Source: Candidatus Poribacteria bacterium
GTDB lineage: Bacteria > Poribacteria > WGA-4E > WGA-3G
Reading direction: 5' to 3'
Length of the DNA: 64,000 nucleotides
Assembly: GCA_012267415.1 (NCBI GenBank)
Contig: JAAXGN010000115.1
Span: 1 to 64,000 of the forward strand
The notes beneath the pieces were generated by a model. The model had not been told where the DNA came from, searched no databases, and saw only the letters and a list, made by a program, of their open reading frames with translations. A program made the position numbers and the translations under genes. The first letter of the stretch is position 1; each line of letters begins with the position of its first letter. Shown piece after piece: positions 9,254 through 20,041 of the stretch.

Positions 9254-12200
9254 ATGGCATTAAAGAAATCGCAACTCTATGCATCCTTATGGCAAAGCTG
9301 CGACGAACTCCGCGGCGGTATGGATGCCTCCCAATACAAAGACTACATCCTCACACTCCTGTTCATGAAATACGTATCCGATAAAGCAGCTAAGAACCCT
9401 GATGAAGGTATTGATGTCCCTGAAGGTGCAAGTTTCGCTGATATGGTTGCTTTGCGAAACGATAAAGAGATAGGGGAGAAAATAAACAAAATCATTGAGA
9501 AACTCACAGAAGCAAACGAACCACTTAAAGGAGTGATTGATGAGGTAGATTTCAATGACGATAACAAACTTGGCAGTGACGATGAAAAACAAGAAACTTT
9601 GTCAAACCTGATTGGTATTTTTAATGACCTTGACTTCAGCGGAAACAGAGTTGAGGGAGATGATCTGCTCGGTGATGCTTACGAGTACCTCATGCGTCAT
9701 TTTGCTACACAGTCTGGAAAAAGTAAAGGTCAGTTCTACACCCCCGCCGAAGTCTCTCGCGTCATAGCAAAAGTCATCGGTATCAATGCCAACACCACTG
9801 GAAAACATACCATCTACGACCCAACCTGTGGTTCAGGTTCACTTTTACTGAGAGCAGCAGACGTGGCACCGAATGGCTTATCCATATATGGACAGGAAAA
9901 AGACAATGCCACTTATGCACTAGCATGGATGAATATGATACTCCACGACAACGAGACTGCAATATTGAAGCGTGGCAACACACTTGCATCACCCGATTTC
10001 ACAGATGACCACGGTAACCTTACGAGATTCGACTTTGCTGTGGCAAATCCACCCTTTTCCGACAAGGGTTGGACCAGCGGTGTCAATCTTAAAAACGACC
10101 CATACAGTCGTTTTGATGGATACGACATCCCACCCGCCAAAAATGGTGATTATGCGTTCCTGCTGCACTTCATCGCATCGCTCAAAAATGCAGGTAAAGG
10201 GGCAATCATCCTTCCACACGGTGTGCTGTACCGTGGTAATAGAGAGGAGAACATCCGCAGAAAAATCATCAATCGCGGACATATCAAAGGTATCATTGGG
10301 TTACCTACCAACCTATTTTACGGTACTGGCATCCCCGCATGCATTATCGTCATTGACAAGGAAGATGCTAAACATCGCACTGGTATCTTTATGATTGACG
10401 CAAGCAAAGGATTTATGAAAGATGGCAACAAAAACCGACTTCGCGCCCAAGACATACACAAAATCGTTTCCGTTTTCAACAATCAGACCGAAATAGATGG
10501 CTATTCTCGTATGGTGCCAACCACTGAAATTACCAATACTGCAAACAACTATAACCTCAATATCCGACGTTATATTGACAACAGCGATCCTGAAATCACG
10601 CACGACGTTGACGCACACCTTAATGGTGGTATCCCTGATACTGATATTGACGCATTTAATCCCTATTGGGGAGTTTTCCCTACACTTCGGAAAGAGTTGT
10701 TTATAAGAAACGGAAGACCCGGCTATAGTGAACTGAAAGTGGAAACTCAACTGGTGAAAAACACTATCCTCTCACATTGTGAGTTTACCGCTTACCAACA
10801 ACGTGTAACAACAATTATTGACAAGTGGTGCAACAAACACAAACCCCATCTACTTGGTATTGATACAAACACCTTTCCTGGAAATATTATTCGGACACTA
10901 TCAGAAGACTTGCTGATAGAATTCGGAGATCTATCACCACTTGACAAATATGATGTGTATCAAGAACTGATGAATTATTGGGACGATGTAATGCAGGACG
11001 ATGTTTATTTAATCAGGAAACATGGTTGGGAATCTGGACGGACTATTAGAGAAGCTTATGTCAAGGAGGATCCAGATTTGAAAATTAAAATAGGACAAAA
11101 AACTATAAAGTATGTTGGAGAACTGATTCCTGCATCAATAATAATTGCCACGTTTTTTGATGATGAAAAACAAAAATTAGATGAACTCGAAGCAGAAATT
11201 GAGATGTTAACACAACATAAGGAGGCATTTGAAGAAGAACATGGAGATGGTGATGGTGCGCTCGTAGGACTTGAAGGAAGTAGGGGAAAAATAACAAAAG
11301 GTAATGTGCAAGAGCGCGTAATGGAACATAGGGAAGCCATATTGAAAAAGTACCCTAAAGAGACTCCTCAGCATATTCGAGCGAATAGTATCAAAAAGAC
11401 AACTTTTGATAATAGCCATTGGATTCAGAAGAACATTAGTTATCAAGATGGTCTATTCAAAAAACCAGAGATACCGTTTGAATATGACGAGGAAGGTTTA
11501 TTTGAGGAATTAGACGTTCTCTACGAATATCTACAATTACTAAAAGCTGAAAAGGAAAAAGTGGATGCACATAAACAAACACTAAAAAACTTATATACTT
11601 CAGTAATTGCCAAGTACGCAAAACTCACCGAAGGTGAAATAAAAAATCTTGTGGTTAAACACAAATGGTTTGGAAGTATTCAGTCCTCCATAGAATGTGC
11701 AACACAACGAATTACTCAACGTTTCACTGAACACGTGAATGAATTATACAAACGTTATGCACAAACCCTATCAGAACTGGAACGCCAAGTTGAAATGTGC
11801 TCCAACAAAGTTAAAAAACATCTGAAAAAGTTAACTATAATTGGACATAATGAAGTTACTATGGAGTCACTCCTTACAGGCAAGACTCGTCTACCGGGAT
11901 TCAGCAAAGAATGGGAAACAAAGCGGTTAGGAGATATAGCCTCGTTTTTTAAGGGTTCAAGTCTTTTCAAGAAAACGGATATGTCGCTTGATGGAAAATT
12001 GCGATGCATCCATTATGGAGAATTGTTCACAATCTATGGAGAATGTATTACAGAAGTTCTGCATGGAACTGATAGAGACAAAGCATTTTTCTGTTCTGTA
12101 AATAACGATGTCCTCATGCCAGCATCAGATGTCACACCTAATGGCCTTGCAACTGCAAGTTGTATATCTAAATCTGATATTATCCTTGGTGGTGACATTT

Positions 12201-12490
12201 TAGTTATTAGAGTTCCAGCAGAAATTCTCAATGGAATATTTCTTGCTTATACAATCAAAATCAATCGAAATCAAGTTATGCAGCTTGTTACGGGAACAAC
12301 GGTATATCACCTATATGGCCGTGATATGGCGAACTTTGAATTTGATCTACCAAGTATCCAAGAACAGAACGCAATCGTCCGTGTCCTCTCCGATATGGAT
12401 GCCGAAATCACTGCATTGGAACAGCGTAAACACAAAACCCTCGCCATCAAACAAGGGATGATGCAGCAGTTACTCACAGGCCGTGTCTGA
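9254..12490 (+). CDS. hsdM: Type I restriction-modification fusion protein: HsdM methyltransferase with C-terminal HsdS half-subunit
   Basis: HsdM: SQLYASLWQSCDELRGGMDASQYKDYILTLLFMKYVSD, YTPAEVSRVI, YDPTCGSGSLLL, FDFAVANPPFSDKGW. C-terminus is one HsdS TRD plus conserved coil: TRLPGFSKEWETKRLGDIASFFKG...IVRVLSDMDAEITALEQRKHKTLAIKQGMMQQLLTGRV. Start inferred at MALKKS. Confidence 0.9.
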   Translation: MALKKSQLYASLWQSCDELRGGMDASQYKDYILTLLFMKYVSDKAAKNPDEGIDVPEGASFADMVALRNDKEIGEKINKIIEKLTEANEPLKGVIDEVDFNDDNKLGSDDEKQETLSNLIGIFNDLDFSGNRVEGDDLLGDAYEYLMRHFATQSGKSKGQFYTPAEVSRVIAKVIGINANTTGKHTIYDPTCGSGSLLLRAADVAPNGLSIYGQEKDNATYALAWMNMILHDNETAILKRGNTLASPDFTDDHGNLTRFDFAVANPPFSDKGWTSGVNLKNDPYSRFDGYDIPPAKNGDYAFLLHFIASLKNAGKGAIILPHGVLYRGNREENIRRKIINRGHIKGIIGLPTNLFYGTGIPACIIVIDKEDAKHRTGIFMIDASKGFMKDGNKNRLRAQDIHKIVSVFNNQTEIDGYSRMVPTTEITNTANNYNLNIRRYIDNSDPEITHDVDAHLNGGIPDTDIDAFNPYWGVFPTLRKELFIRNGRPGYSELKVETQLVKNTILSHCEFTAYQQRVTTIIDKWCNKHKPHLLGIDTNTFPGNIIRTLSEDLLIEFGDLSPLDKYDVYQELMNYWDDVMQDDVYLIRKHGWESGRTIREAYVKEDPDLKIKIGQKTIKYVGELIPASIIIATFFDDEKQKLDELEAEIEMLTQHKEAFEEEHGDGDGALVGLEGSRGKITKGNVQERVMEHREAILKKYPKETPQHIRANSIKKTTFDNSHWIQKNISYQDGLFKKPEIPFEYDEEGLFEELDVLYEYLQLLKAEKEKVDAHKQTLKNLYTSVIAKYAKLTEGEIKNLVVKHKWFGSIQSSIECATQRITQRFTEHVNELYKRYAQTLSELERQVEMCSNKVKKHLKKLTIIGHNEVTMESLLTGKTRLPGFSKEWETKRLGDIASFFKGSSLFKKTDMSLDGKLRCIHYGELFTIYGECITEVLHGTDRDKAFFCSVNNDVLMPASDVTPNGLATASCISKSDIILGGDILVIRVPAEILNGIFLAYTIKINRNQVMQLVTGTTVYHLYGRDMANFEFDLPSIQEQNAIVRVLSDMDAEITALEQRKHKTLAIKQGMMQQLLTGRV

Positions 12491-12652
12491 TTATTGAAAT
12501 CAAATGATACACAATAAATAAAAAACGATCCTCAGTGGTCACAAATTGTAATTATAACAGAGACATTATAGGTTACCGAGACTCCACCCAATAGATAGAA
12601 GAGCTTTGTGATGCAAATACCAGTTCATACAAACTCTAAGGGAAGAGCAAAA

Positions 12653-15600
12653 ATGAATAATATCGGTGAAAAAGAAAGACGCATACAAGGACGACTCATC
12701 ACATTCTTTCAAGACGCTTTAGGGTACGAATACCTTGGCAACTGGCAATACCGTGCTAACAATCGTAACATCGAAAAGGATTTGCTGATCAAATGGCTGA
12801 GGACACAAGGGCATAATGAAAAAATAATCAAAAAAGTGTTGGATAAACTGAAAAGGGCAGCAGATGTTGGTGGAACAAAAACACTATACAACGCAAATCG
12901 TAAAATATATGGTTTATTACGATATGGAGCAAATGTGCGACCAGATACCGGACAGAAAAATACCACCGTCAAATTGATAGATTGGAAAAACCCTCATAAA
13001 AACCACTTCGGCATTGCGGAGGAGGTAACACTCCAATCTCAATACTCCAACAAACGTCCTGACCTTGTGTTATACATCAACGGTATAGCGATCAGTGTAA
13101 TAGAGTTGAAACGTTCCTCAGCGTCTGTCTCTAAAGGAATCCGTCAGAACATTGGAAACCAAAAAGTTGAGAACATTGGTCATTTCTTTAGCACCGTGCA
13201 ACTTATAATGGCAGGAAATGAATCGCAAGGTATACGTTACAGTGTCATAAATACAGAAGAGAAATACTGGCTGCAGTGGAAAGAAATAGATGCACATCCC
13301 GATGCAGGAAACAACCTATTGCACAGAGATGTCTGCCAACTTTGCAATAAAGAACGGATACTTGAACTCATTCATGACTTCATCGTTTTTGATGTGGAAA
13401 CAAAGAAAATATGCAGACATAATCAATACTTTAGTGTAAAGGCAGCGCAAGATAAAATCAAAAAACGTGAGGGTGGTATCATCTGGAATACACAAGGTAG
13501 TGGTAAAAGTCTCACTATGGTATGGTTAGCAAAATGGATACTTGAACACAACGCAGACGCGCGCGTGCTCATTATAACAGATCGCACGGAACTTGACGAT
13601 CAGATTGAAGGTGTTTTTCATGATGTCAAAGTGAAAATAAAACGGACGAAAAAAGGGTCGCATCTGTTACAAGTCCTCGGTAATTCCACAGTTAGACTCA
13701 TCTGTTCACTCGTTCATAAATTCCGATCTTCAAGTAATGACGACAAATCAGATATTGATGATTATGTGGAAGATATTGAGGCACAAAGGAAGGATAAATT
13801 TGATCCAAAAGGTGAAATTTATATTTTCGTGGACGAATGTCATCGCACACAGTCTGGCAAACTCCACAGAGCCATGACAACACTCCTTCCCGATGCTGTG
13901 CTTATCGCGTTTACAGGTACACCGTTATTTAAAACCCATAAACAACGGAGCATTGATATTTTCGGTCCGTTCATACACACTTATAAATATGACGAAGGCG
14001 TTCACGATAATATCGTTTTAGACCTGATTTATGAAGCGCGCAACATTGACATAGATATCACATCACAGGAGATGATTGACCATTTTTTTCAAGAGAGAAC
14101 GCAAGGATTATCCAACACAGCAAAGATGCAACTGAAACAGCGATGGGGAACTATAATGAATGTAGAAAGTTCAATAGACCGCTTGGAAAAGATAGTAGCG
14201 GATATTATGATAGATATGAACACGCGCCCGCGATTAATGAGTGGAAAAGGAAATGCAATGCTGGTCGCGAATAATATCTTTTCTGCCTGTCGATTTTATG
14301 ATCTGTTTCAGAATACGGGATTAAAAGGGAAATGTGCAGTCGTTTCTTCATATAAACCCGCAGCAGATAACGACAATAGACAGCAGGAATATAACACCTA
14401 CAGAAAAATGCTCGCTGCGTATTTCAATGAACCGGAAGACACAGCAATGCATAAGGTTGAAGCATTTGAAAATGCTGCCAAAAAGGATTTCGTTGAAAAG
14501 CCAGCCGAAATGAAACTTCTCATCGTTGTGGACAAATTACTTACAGGTTTTGATGCTCCATCTGCAACCTATCTTTATAATGATAAAAAGATGCAAGATC
14601 ACGGTCTCTTTCAAGCAATCTGTCGTGTCAATCGGCTTGATGGAGATGACAAGAAATTTGGATATATTGTTGATTACAAAGACCTATTTGGTTCTCGAAA
14701 AAAGGCAATGACAGAATACACAGGTGAAGCATTTGATAAATACGACATTAAAGATGTAAAAGGATTATTGAAGAATAGACTTGAAAAAGGAAAGGAACGA
14801 TTAGATAACGCCCGCGATCAGATTAAAGGATTGTGTGAACATGTTGATCCGCCCTATGATACCCCTGACTACATGCGCCATTTCTGTTGTGAGGAGATTG
14901 GCAACGATGAACAGATAAAGGCTAATGAACCGAGACGTTTAAAACTTTATAAACTTACAACGGCATTTATGCGTTCCTATGCCAACATTGCGAATGAAAT
15001 GGAAGATGCGAGTTATTCTGATACCGAAGTAGAAAATATAGAAAACGAAGTTTCGTACTACGAAGAAGTCTGCAAAATGATAAAATTGGCGAGCGGGGAC
15101 TATATTGACCTAAAAGTTTACGAACCCGATATGCGTCAACTGCTGGATACATATATCGGTGCTGCGGATACGGAAAAAATTACAACTTTTGACGATACAC
15201 CACTCGTTGAGTTACTTGTTGAAAACAGAGAAAAAGCAATCGATGCACTGCCCGAAAGCATTCGCAACAATGAAGAGGCAATTGCAGCAACTATTGCAAA
15301 CAATGTCCGAAGAGTAATCGTTGATAAGATAAATATAAATCCAAAATATTATAAGGAATTATCAATTCTGCTGGAGGAAGTGATTGACAAACGGAGAGAG
15401 GAGGTAATAGATTACAGAGATTTCCTATCTAAAGTACTTAAATTGGGGGAACAGGCAAATGATCCTGATACTTTTCGAGACTACCCATCAGATATTAACA
15501 CTCCACCTCTCAAAGCAATATATGACAACTTAGGTGATGCATCACCTGACATCAGGCGGGCAGGTGCAATCGCTCTGGACACCGCGATCCGAGGTGTCCT

Positions 15601-15742
15601 CACTGACAATTGGAAAGGTTACGTATTCAAAGAACGTCGTGTCAAAAGTGTAATTAAGAGAGTAATTCAGGAAGAATTGGACAATCTTGACCTTGAGATT
15701 GACGAAATTTTCGAACTTGTTAAGAGGCAAGATGAATACTAA
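12653..15742 (+). CDS. hsdR: Type I restriction enzyme R subunit
   Basis: PDLVLYINGIAISVIELKRSS (PD-ExK nuclease), GGIIWNTQGSGKSLTMVWLAKWI (Walker A), FVDECHRTQSG (DECH box), IAFTGTPLF, VVDKLLTGFDAPSATYLYNDK. Start inferred at MNNIGEKERR. Confidence 0.95.
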   Translation: MNNIGEKERRIQGRLITFFQDALGYEYLGNWQYRANNRNIEKDLLIKWLRTQGHNEKIIKKVLDKLKRAADVGGTKTLYNANRKIYGLLRYGANVRPDTGQKNTTVKLIDWKNPHKNHFGIAEEVTLQSQYSNKRPDLVLYINGIAISVIELKRSSASVSKGIRQNIGNQKVENIGHFFSTVQLIMAGNESQGIRYSVINTEEKYWLQWKEIDAHPDAGNNLLHRDVCQLCNKERILELIHDFIVFDVETKKICRHNQYFSVKAAQDKIKKREGGIIWNTQGSGKSLTMVWLAKWILEHNADARVLIITDRTELDDQIEGVFHDVKVKIKRTKKGSHLLQVLGNSTVRLICSLVHKFRSSSNDDKSDIDDYVEDIEAQRKDKFDPKGEIYIFVDECHRTQSGKLHRAMTTLLPDAVLIAFTGTPLFKTHKQRSIDIFGPFIHTYKYDEGVHDNIVLDLIYEARNIDIDITSQEMIDHFFQERTQGLSNTAKMQLKQRWGTIMNVESSIDRLEKIVADIMIDMNTRPRLMSGKGNAMLVANNIFSACRFYDLFQNTGLKGKCAVVSSYKPAADNDNRQQEYNTYRKMLAAYFNEPEDTAMHKVEAFENAAKKDFVEKPAEMKLLIVVDKLLTGFDAPSATYLYNDKKMQDHGLFQAICRVNRLDGDDKKFGYIVDYKDLFGSRKKAMTEYTGEAFDKYDIKDVKGLLKNRLEKGKERLDNARDQIKGLCEHVDPPYDTPDYMRHFCCEEIGNDEQIKANEPRRLKLYKLTTAFMRSYANIANEMEDASYSDTEVENIENEVSYYEEVCKMIKLASGDYIDLKVYEPDMRQLLDTYIGAADTEKITTFDDTPLVELLVENREKAIDALPESIRNNEEAIAATIANNVRRVIVDKININPKYYKELSILLEEVIDKRREEVIDYRDFLSKVLKLGEQANDPDTFRDYPSDINTPPLKAIYDNLGDASPDIRRAGAIALDTAIRGVLTDNWKGYVFKERRVKSVIKRVIQEELDNLDLEIDEIFELVKRQDEY

Positions 15743-16466
15743 ATCAAATGTTTACAACATTGAAGTACGTGATCTCTCCATAGAAGTAGTCCGAAAAGAC
15801 ATCAAGCATTTCTACATCGGTGTTCATCCACCAAACGGACAGGTACGCGTATCTGCACCGCTGCGACTTGACGATGATGCTGTGCGGATGGCTATTATTT
15901 CACGTTTAGGATGGATTAAACGGAGACAAGCATCATTTGCCAAACAGCAACGCCAATCACAACGTGAATATGTGTCTGGTGAAAGCCACTATTTTGCGGG
16001 AAAACGTTACAGACTAAAAGTCAATGAACAGGATTGCCCACCTAATGTTAAACTACTGAACAACACCAGAATTGGACTGACCGTGCGTCCGGGGACAGAT
16101 CGGGATAAACGTGAGGCGGTATTCTATGAGTGGTATCGCGAACATCTCCAATCACAACTGCCGCCACTTCTTGAAAAATGGGAACCGAAACTGGGGGTGT
16201 CTGTCAACGAGGTACGTATCAAGAGAATGAAAACACTCTGGGGTTCCTGTAATATTGAGGCAAAACGTATCTGGCTCAATCTTGAACTAGCAAAGAAACC
16301 ACAATCCTGTTTGATATATGTATTGGTTCACGAGATGACACATCTACTTGAACGGCATCACAATGATCATTTTCGAGAGTTGATGGACACTTTTTTACCG
16401 AAGTGGCGTTCCTACCAAGATGAACTGAACAGAGCACCGTTAGCACACGAAAACTGGCGTTATTGA
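15732..16466 (+). CDS. YgjP-like (M48/DUF45) zinc metallopeptidase
   Basis: YVLVHEMTHLLERHHNDHFRELMDTFLPKWRSYQDELN (HExxH...H); RIKRMKTLWGSCN. Overlaps the hsdR stop; commonly linked to type I R-M. Confidence 0.9.
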   Translation: MNTKSNVYNIEVRDLSIEVVRKDIKHFYIGVHPPNGQVRVSAPLRLDDDAVRMAIISRLGWIKRRQASFAKQQRQSQREYVSGESHYFAGKRYRLKVNEQDCPPNVKLLNNTRIGLTVRPGTDRDKREAVFYEWYREHLQSQLPPLLEKWEPKLGVSVNEVRIKRMKTLWGSCNIEAKRIWLNLELAKKPQSCLIYVLVHEMTHLLERHHNDHFRELMDTFLPKWRSYQDELNRAPLAHENWRY

Positions 16467-16471
16467 ACCTT

Positions 16472-16500
16472 GTAGTTGCTCACCAGCGACTATTTTTTTT
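16472..16500 (+). terminator. Rho-independent terminator after the R-M operon
   Basis: gtagttgct cacc agcgactat followed by a run of eight T. Confidence 0.65.
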
Positions 16501-16774
16501 ACATCTGTCCTTGTCCAGTAAGTTCAAGCGGAATATACTCTTGATATTGATTGTAATTGGAATGAACAACCGTACTGCCAACGGAGGCTATGCTACATAG
16601 CGCAAGCGTCCAGCAAAGCACAAAAACACCGACACACCGACCACTCTTTTGCTTTTTTTATTTTGACATTTTACATCTGATAGTTTATACTTGATGTATA
16701 CACACTCTGTTACGAATCTTCAGAAATGTCAGCAGGATATACTATGGTGTCCACCCTCATAGGAATAATTAATC

Positions 16775-17710
16775 ATGTCGAATGATAATCAAGATGAAAA
16801 GCAGCCTTTAGCATACTTTTTCGCGAAGAGCAATTTCGGGGATAATCAACCAGATTTTATTAAAATTGGTCACACTATCACGGATATTTCAAAACCTCAA
16901 ACCAATCTAAAACGACTAAAGACCTTACAAACAGGAAATGAAGCCAAAATATGGGACATAGGAGTTATTCCTTTTGATACACCGGATGACGCTTCCAGAG
17001 AAGAAAAGCGACTGCAATCTCAGTTTGGAGCATTTCGAGCTGAAGGAGAATGGTTTATTGCGACGCCCCGAATATTAAAGTTTATCAAGAATTATGCAGT
17101 ACAGCATACCGATCTATTTACTGAGGAAGAACCAACAGAAATAGAAAAACCGACAGAAACAGAAGAACCAACAAAAACAGAAGAAACTAAAGAAATGTCA
17201 TTTGGTGATAGACTTGCTGAAGCAAGGAAATCGGCAGGTATGTCCAGTCAAAAGGATTTGGCAGAAAAAGTTGGTTACTCTCGTTCACACATTGCTCTCA
17301 TTGAACAAGACAGAGGTAAACCCGGAAAAAGTCTATATAAAAAATTAGTTGAGTTATTCGGTGATTCTTTAGAACCTCCCACTGAAACAATATCTGGAAA
17401 TATTCTAGCCGTTAAAATGGAAGATGGAAGTTGGATTTCAGAATATAAAGAGATAGACACATTTATTGAGGTGATTAAGACAATAGGTATCGAAAGGGTA
17501 AAAGAACTCAATAAAAAAGAAGCAGGTATACCTTTGATAGCGGATAAACAGTATCCTGATAAACGACAAAAAAAGGTAGAAACAGAGACAGGAACATATT
17601 ACATATTTGCAGGTCTCGCTAATGTAAGAAAGAAGAAAATTTTGGATAACATCGCAGTTCGTCTAAAGCGTGATATAAAAGTCTTTATCAATCAAGTCAA
17701 GAGCATATAG
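16775..17710 (+). CDS. T5orf172/GIY-YIG-like domain fused to an XRE-type HTH domain
   Basis: FIKIGHTITDISKPQTNLKRLKTLQTGNEAKIWDIGVIPFDTPDDASREEKRLQSQFGAFRAEGEWFIAT resembles T5orf172/MUG113; EPTEIEKPTETEEPTKTEE linker; then FGDRLAEARKSAGMSSQKDLAEKVGYSRSHIALIEQDRGKPGKSLYKKLVELFG (HTH_3). Confidence 0.75.
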   Translation: MSNDNQDEKQPLAYFFAKSNFGDNQPDFIKIGHTITDISKPQTNLKRLKTLQTGNEAKIWDIGVIPFDTPDDASREEKRLQSQFGAFRAEGEWFIATPRILKFIKNYAVQHTDLFTEEEPTEIEKPTETEEPTKTEETKEMSFGDRLAEARKSAGMSSQKDLAEKVGYSRSHIALIEQDRGKPGKSLYKKLVELFGDSLEPPTETISGNILAVKMEDGSWISEYKEIDTFIEVIKTIGIERVKELNKKEAGIPLIADKQYPDKRQKKVETETGTYYIFAGLANVRKKKILDNIAVRLKRDIKVFINQVKSI

Positions 17711-18038
17711 TCATGTCACTTACCCCATTTTTATTTTGTTCTGTTCTATTGCAATGTTTCTCTGCTTTTCAAAACGAAGTCTTTGAAGTTAAAACACGAC
17801 TTGATGTTTCTGAACCTATGTTCAATCTGCATCCCACGTTCCTTCCGGTAAATCGGTCTCACCTATCAAAACGAGTGCTTGTTTCTTTGCACGTTTTGAA
17901 CGCCACAGATGCTGTGCCATATAAGCCAACTATGCTTGCATCACATCTTGATATGGAAAAGGTGTGTCAAGGAAACGCAGCAGCCGTTTTTGTTTAGATT
18001 TTTCTTTCTGAACATCTATCGGTAAACGATAAGCGGCG

Positions 18039-19970
18039 TTAAATCCAGCTATAAACAGCGGAACGGAATATTAGACTCAGCAGAGGCCAAAAACAACCCA
18101 TCAGTGCCTCACCTAATACCAGCCCGATGAAAAAGGGAATTGCTTTACGATATGCGTTTATACCCCCATTTCGCAGTATAATCCACTTTGTCACCATCGC
18201 GATTAACAATGGAAACCAAATTACATCCGTAGTGCCAGGTGCTACACCGATAACATAGCCAGCCGGATGTAGTGGACACCAGACGAAGCGAGAACGTAAC
18301 ATCATGATACCCAAATTCGCAACAAAAGTACCGCCCAACACAGTAGTAGCAATCCAGTCCATCGGTTTGGGGTTTACCAACCAAGATGAAAGAAAATTAT
18401 ACGTATCCGCACCACCTGCATGAATCTGTTCTGAACCTGCTGCAACACCTTCCCGGTATATTGCATAAGGGTAGAGTATCAGACTTGACAATATGCCAAT
18501 AAGGCTTGCGATGATTAGAACTGTGAACATTGTTCTATTTCGGATATTCGTTCTCTCCGCAAGTTTGAATGCTTCCAATTGGTCCGGCATAGGATGTGTG
18601 CGGAATGATGCATAACTGGCTCCGCTAAGCCAATTCAACAGCGATAGCATTGTTAGATTTCCTGCCCGAAGTCTTCGCGTGCCGAGAAGCGAAATCATCA
18701 TGTATTGCGGTGTAAGATAACCGATAGCATGGATTGGCGGACCGAGTTCCGCACGCATCCGAGTTAAACCGACAACAATCAATAAGTATATACCGATAAA
18801 AACAAAAAATGCCCATAAAGACATACCGCCACGTATGCAGAGTATAGCAAGCAAAAATAGTGATACTCCCAGTGTAATCAATGTGCTGCGATATGAAATA
18901 CCTTCATTCTGCGTTCCTGAACGCGTCGGACGAATTGACTGAGAAAAAACGAAGGCAAAGTGTTTACGACCATGCCAACATGCAATAGCAAGTAACGCAA
19001 GTAACGCACCCGCTCCCTGTTCACCTAAAAACGGATAACCCGCAACCTTAGACATACCTGATGCACTGCCAAAAACCAACTGCACCTTCTTCATCAGATA
19101 GAAAAACGTACATGAAAACGCTAAATCCAACGGGAGGATAAATGAGAAACCTATAAGGTAAGGATGGAACCTCAGTGGTGTATTGCCTATCGCATTCCAA
19201 GGCTTTTGTGTAAAATAGATATTGAGATTATATTCTCTAACGGGAATAGTCGGCAAGACAGGAAAAAAATACTGTAATCCATTCAGTAGATTTATCCCCA
19301 TGGCTATGCCAAAACCTATCCAAAGTAGTCGACTCTTGAAAATGCGACGATTCGAGACGACCTCAAGCGGAATCTGGATAATTGGATAAGCGAGTTTTTC
19401 ATTTTCTATCCACTGTTTGCGAATGAGCGATGTCAAACAGAGGAATATCAGCATCAACAGGAAGATCACGGCAGACCAAGAAAGAATCGGAACTATCCAA
19501 AACTGTAAATACCCGCCTGTAAAAAAGTTCGTGTTTCCTTCATAGAAATCATTAACTGTTCTCGGATCCTTGACAACAAGCCAGTCCGGCAGATGGTGAA
19601 AAAGGAGTGCTTCCCAATCATTTTCCGCTGTAGCAAAGCGATAAGCATACGGTATAAGTCCCATGAGCCGAGGTATACAGTCATGTCCAGAAAAGGCACT
19701 CCCTACCGCAAGCATACTATAGACAACAACCAGATCACGTTTTGTCAGTGCAGCAAACGGAGCAAAACTTCTTATCCACAAATTCAGAACCGTTATAACA
19801 AAAATGCCAAACATGACATTTACTGACATCGCTACTGTCGTTAGATGCGCTGTGTGCCAGATCATCTCAATATAAGCAATCCAGTAACTGTTGGCAATGA
19901 TAAGAATAATACCAATAAATACAGCGCGTTTTGTTATAGACTGTGAAGTCTTCAGGTCTGTTTGATTCAT
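18039..19970 (-). CDS. Multi-pass integral membrane protein (DUF6785/DUF6784-like)
   Basis: 643 aa with about 12 or more hydrophobic segments; family assignment from general resemblance only. Confidence 0.6.
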   Translation of the reverse strand: MNQTDLKTSQSITKRAVFIGIILIIANSYWIAYIEMIWHTAHLTTVAMSVNVMFGIFVITVLNLWIRSFAPFAALTKRDLVVVYSMLAVGSAFSGHDCIPRLMGLIPYAYRFATAENDWEALLFHHLPDWLVVKDPRTVNDFYEGNTNFFTGGYLQFWIVPILSWSAVIFLLMLIFLCLTSLIRKQWIENEKLAYPIIQIPLEVVSNRRIFKSRLLWIGFGIAMGINLLNGLQYFFPVLPTIPVREYNLNIYFTQKPWNAIGNTPLRFHPYLIGFSFILPLDLAFSCTFFYLMKKVQLVFGSASGMSKVAGYPFLGEQGAGALLALLAIACWHGRKHFAFVFSQSIRPTRSGTQNEGISYRSTLITLGVSLFLLAILCIRGGMSLWAFFVFIGIYLLIVVGLTRMRAELGPPIHAIGYLTPQYMMISLLGTRRLRAGNLTMLSLLNWLSGASYASFRTHPMPDQLEAFKLAERTNIRNRTMFTVLIIASLIGILSSLILYPYAIYREGVAAGSEQIHAGGADTYNFLSSWLVNPKPMDWIATTVLGGTFVANLGIMMLRSRFVWCPLHPAGYVIGVAPGTTDVIWFPLLIAMVTKWIILRNGGINAYRKAIPFFIGLVLGEALMGCFWPLLSLIFRSAVYSWI

Positions 19971-20041
19971 TATTGTAGGCGGGTTTGGTCAGATTGCTGA
20001 CGCAGTTGTTCTGAGGGACTGAAATTGACGATATTCAATAT

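Noticed and set aside
9254-12490. Possibility that the HsdM-HsdS fusion is a frameshift artefact
   Set aside because: The ORF is continuous with a coherent long linker region and no abrupt change in coding character; kept as a genuine fusion pending reads.
17713-17997. 94 aa plus-strand ORF after the T5orf172-HTH gene
   Set aside because: Composition and sequence do not look like a folded domain; likely chance ORF, not called.
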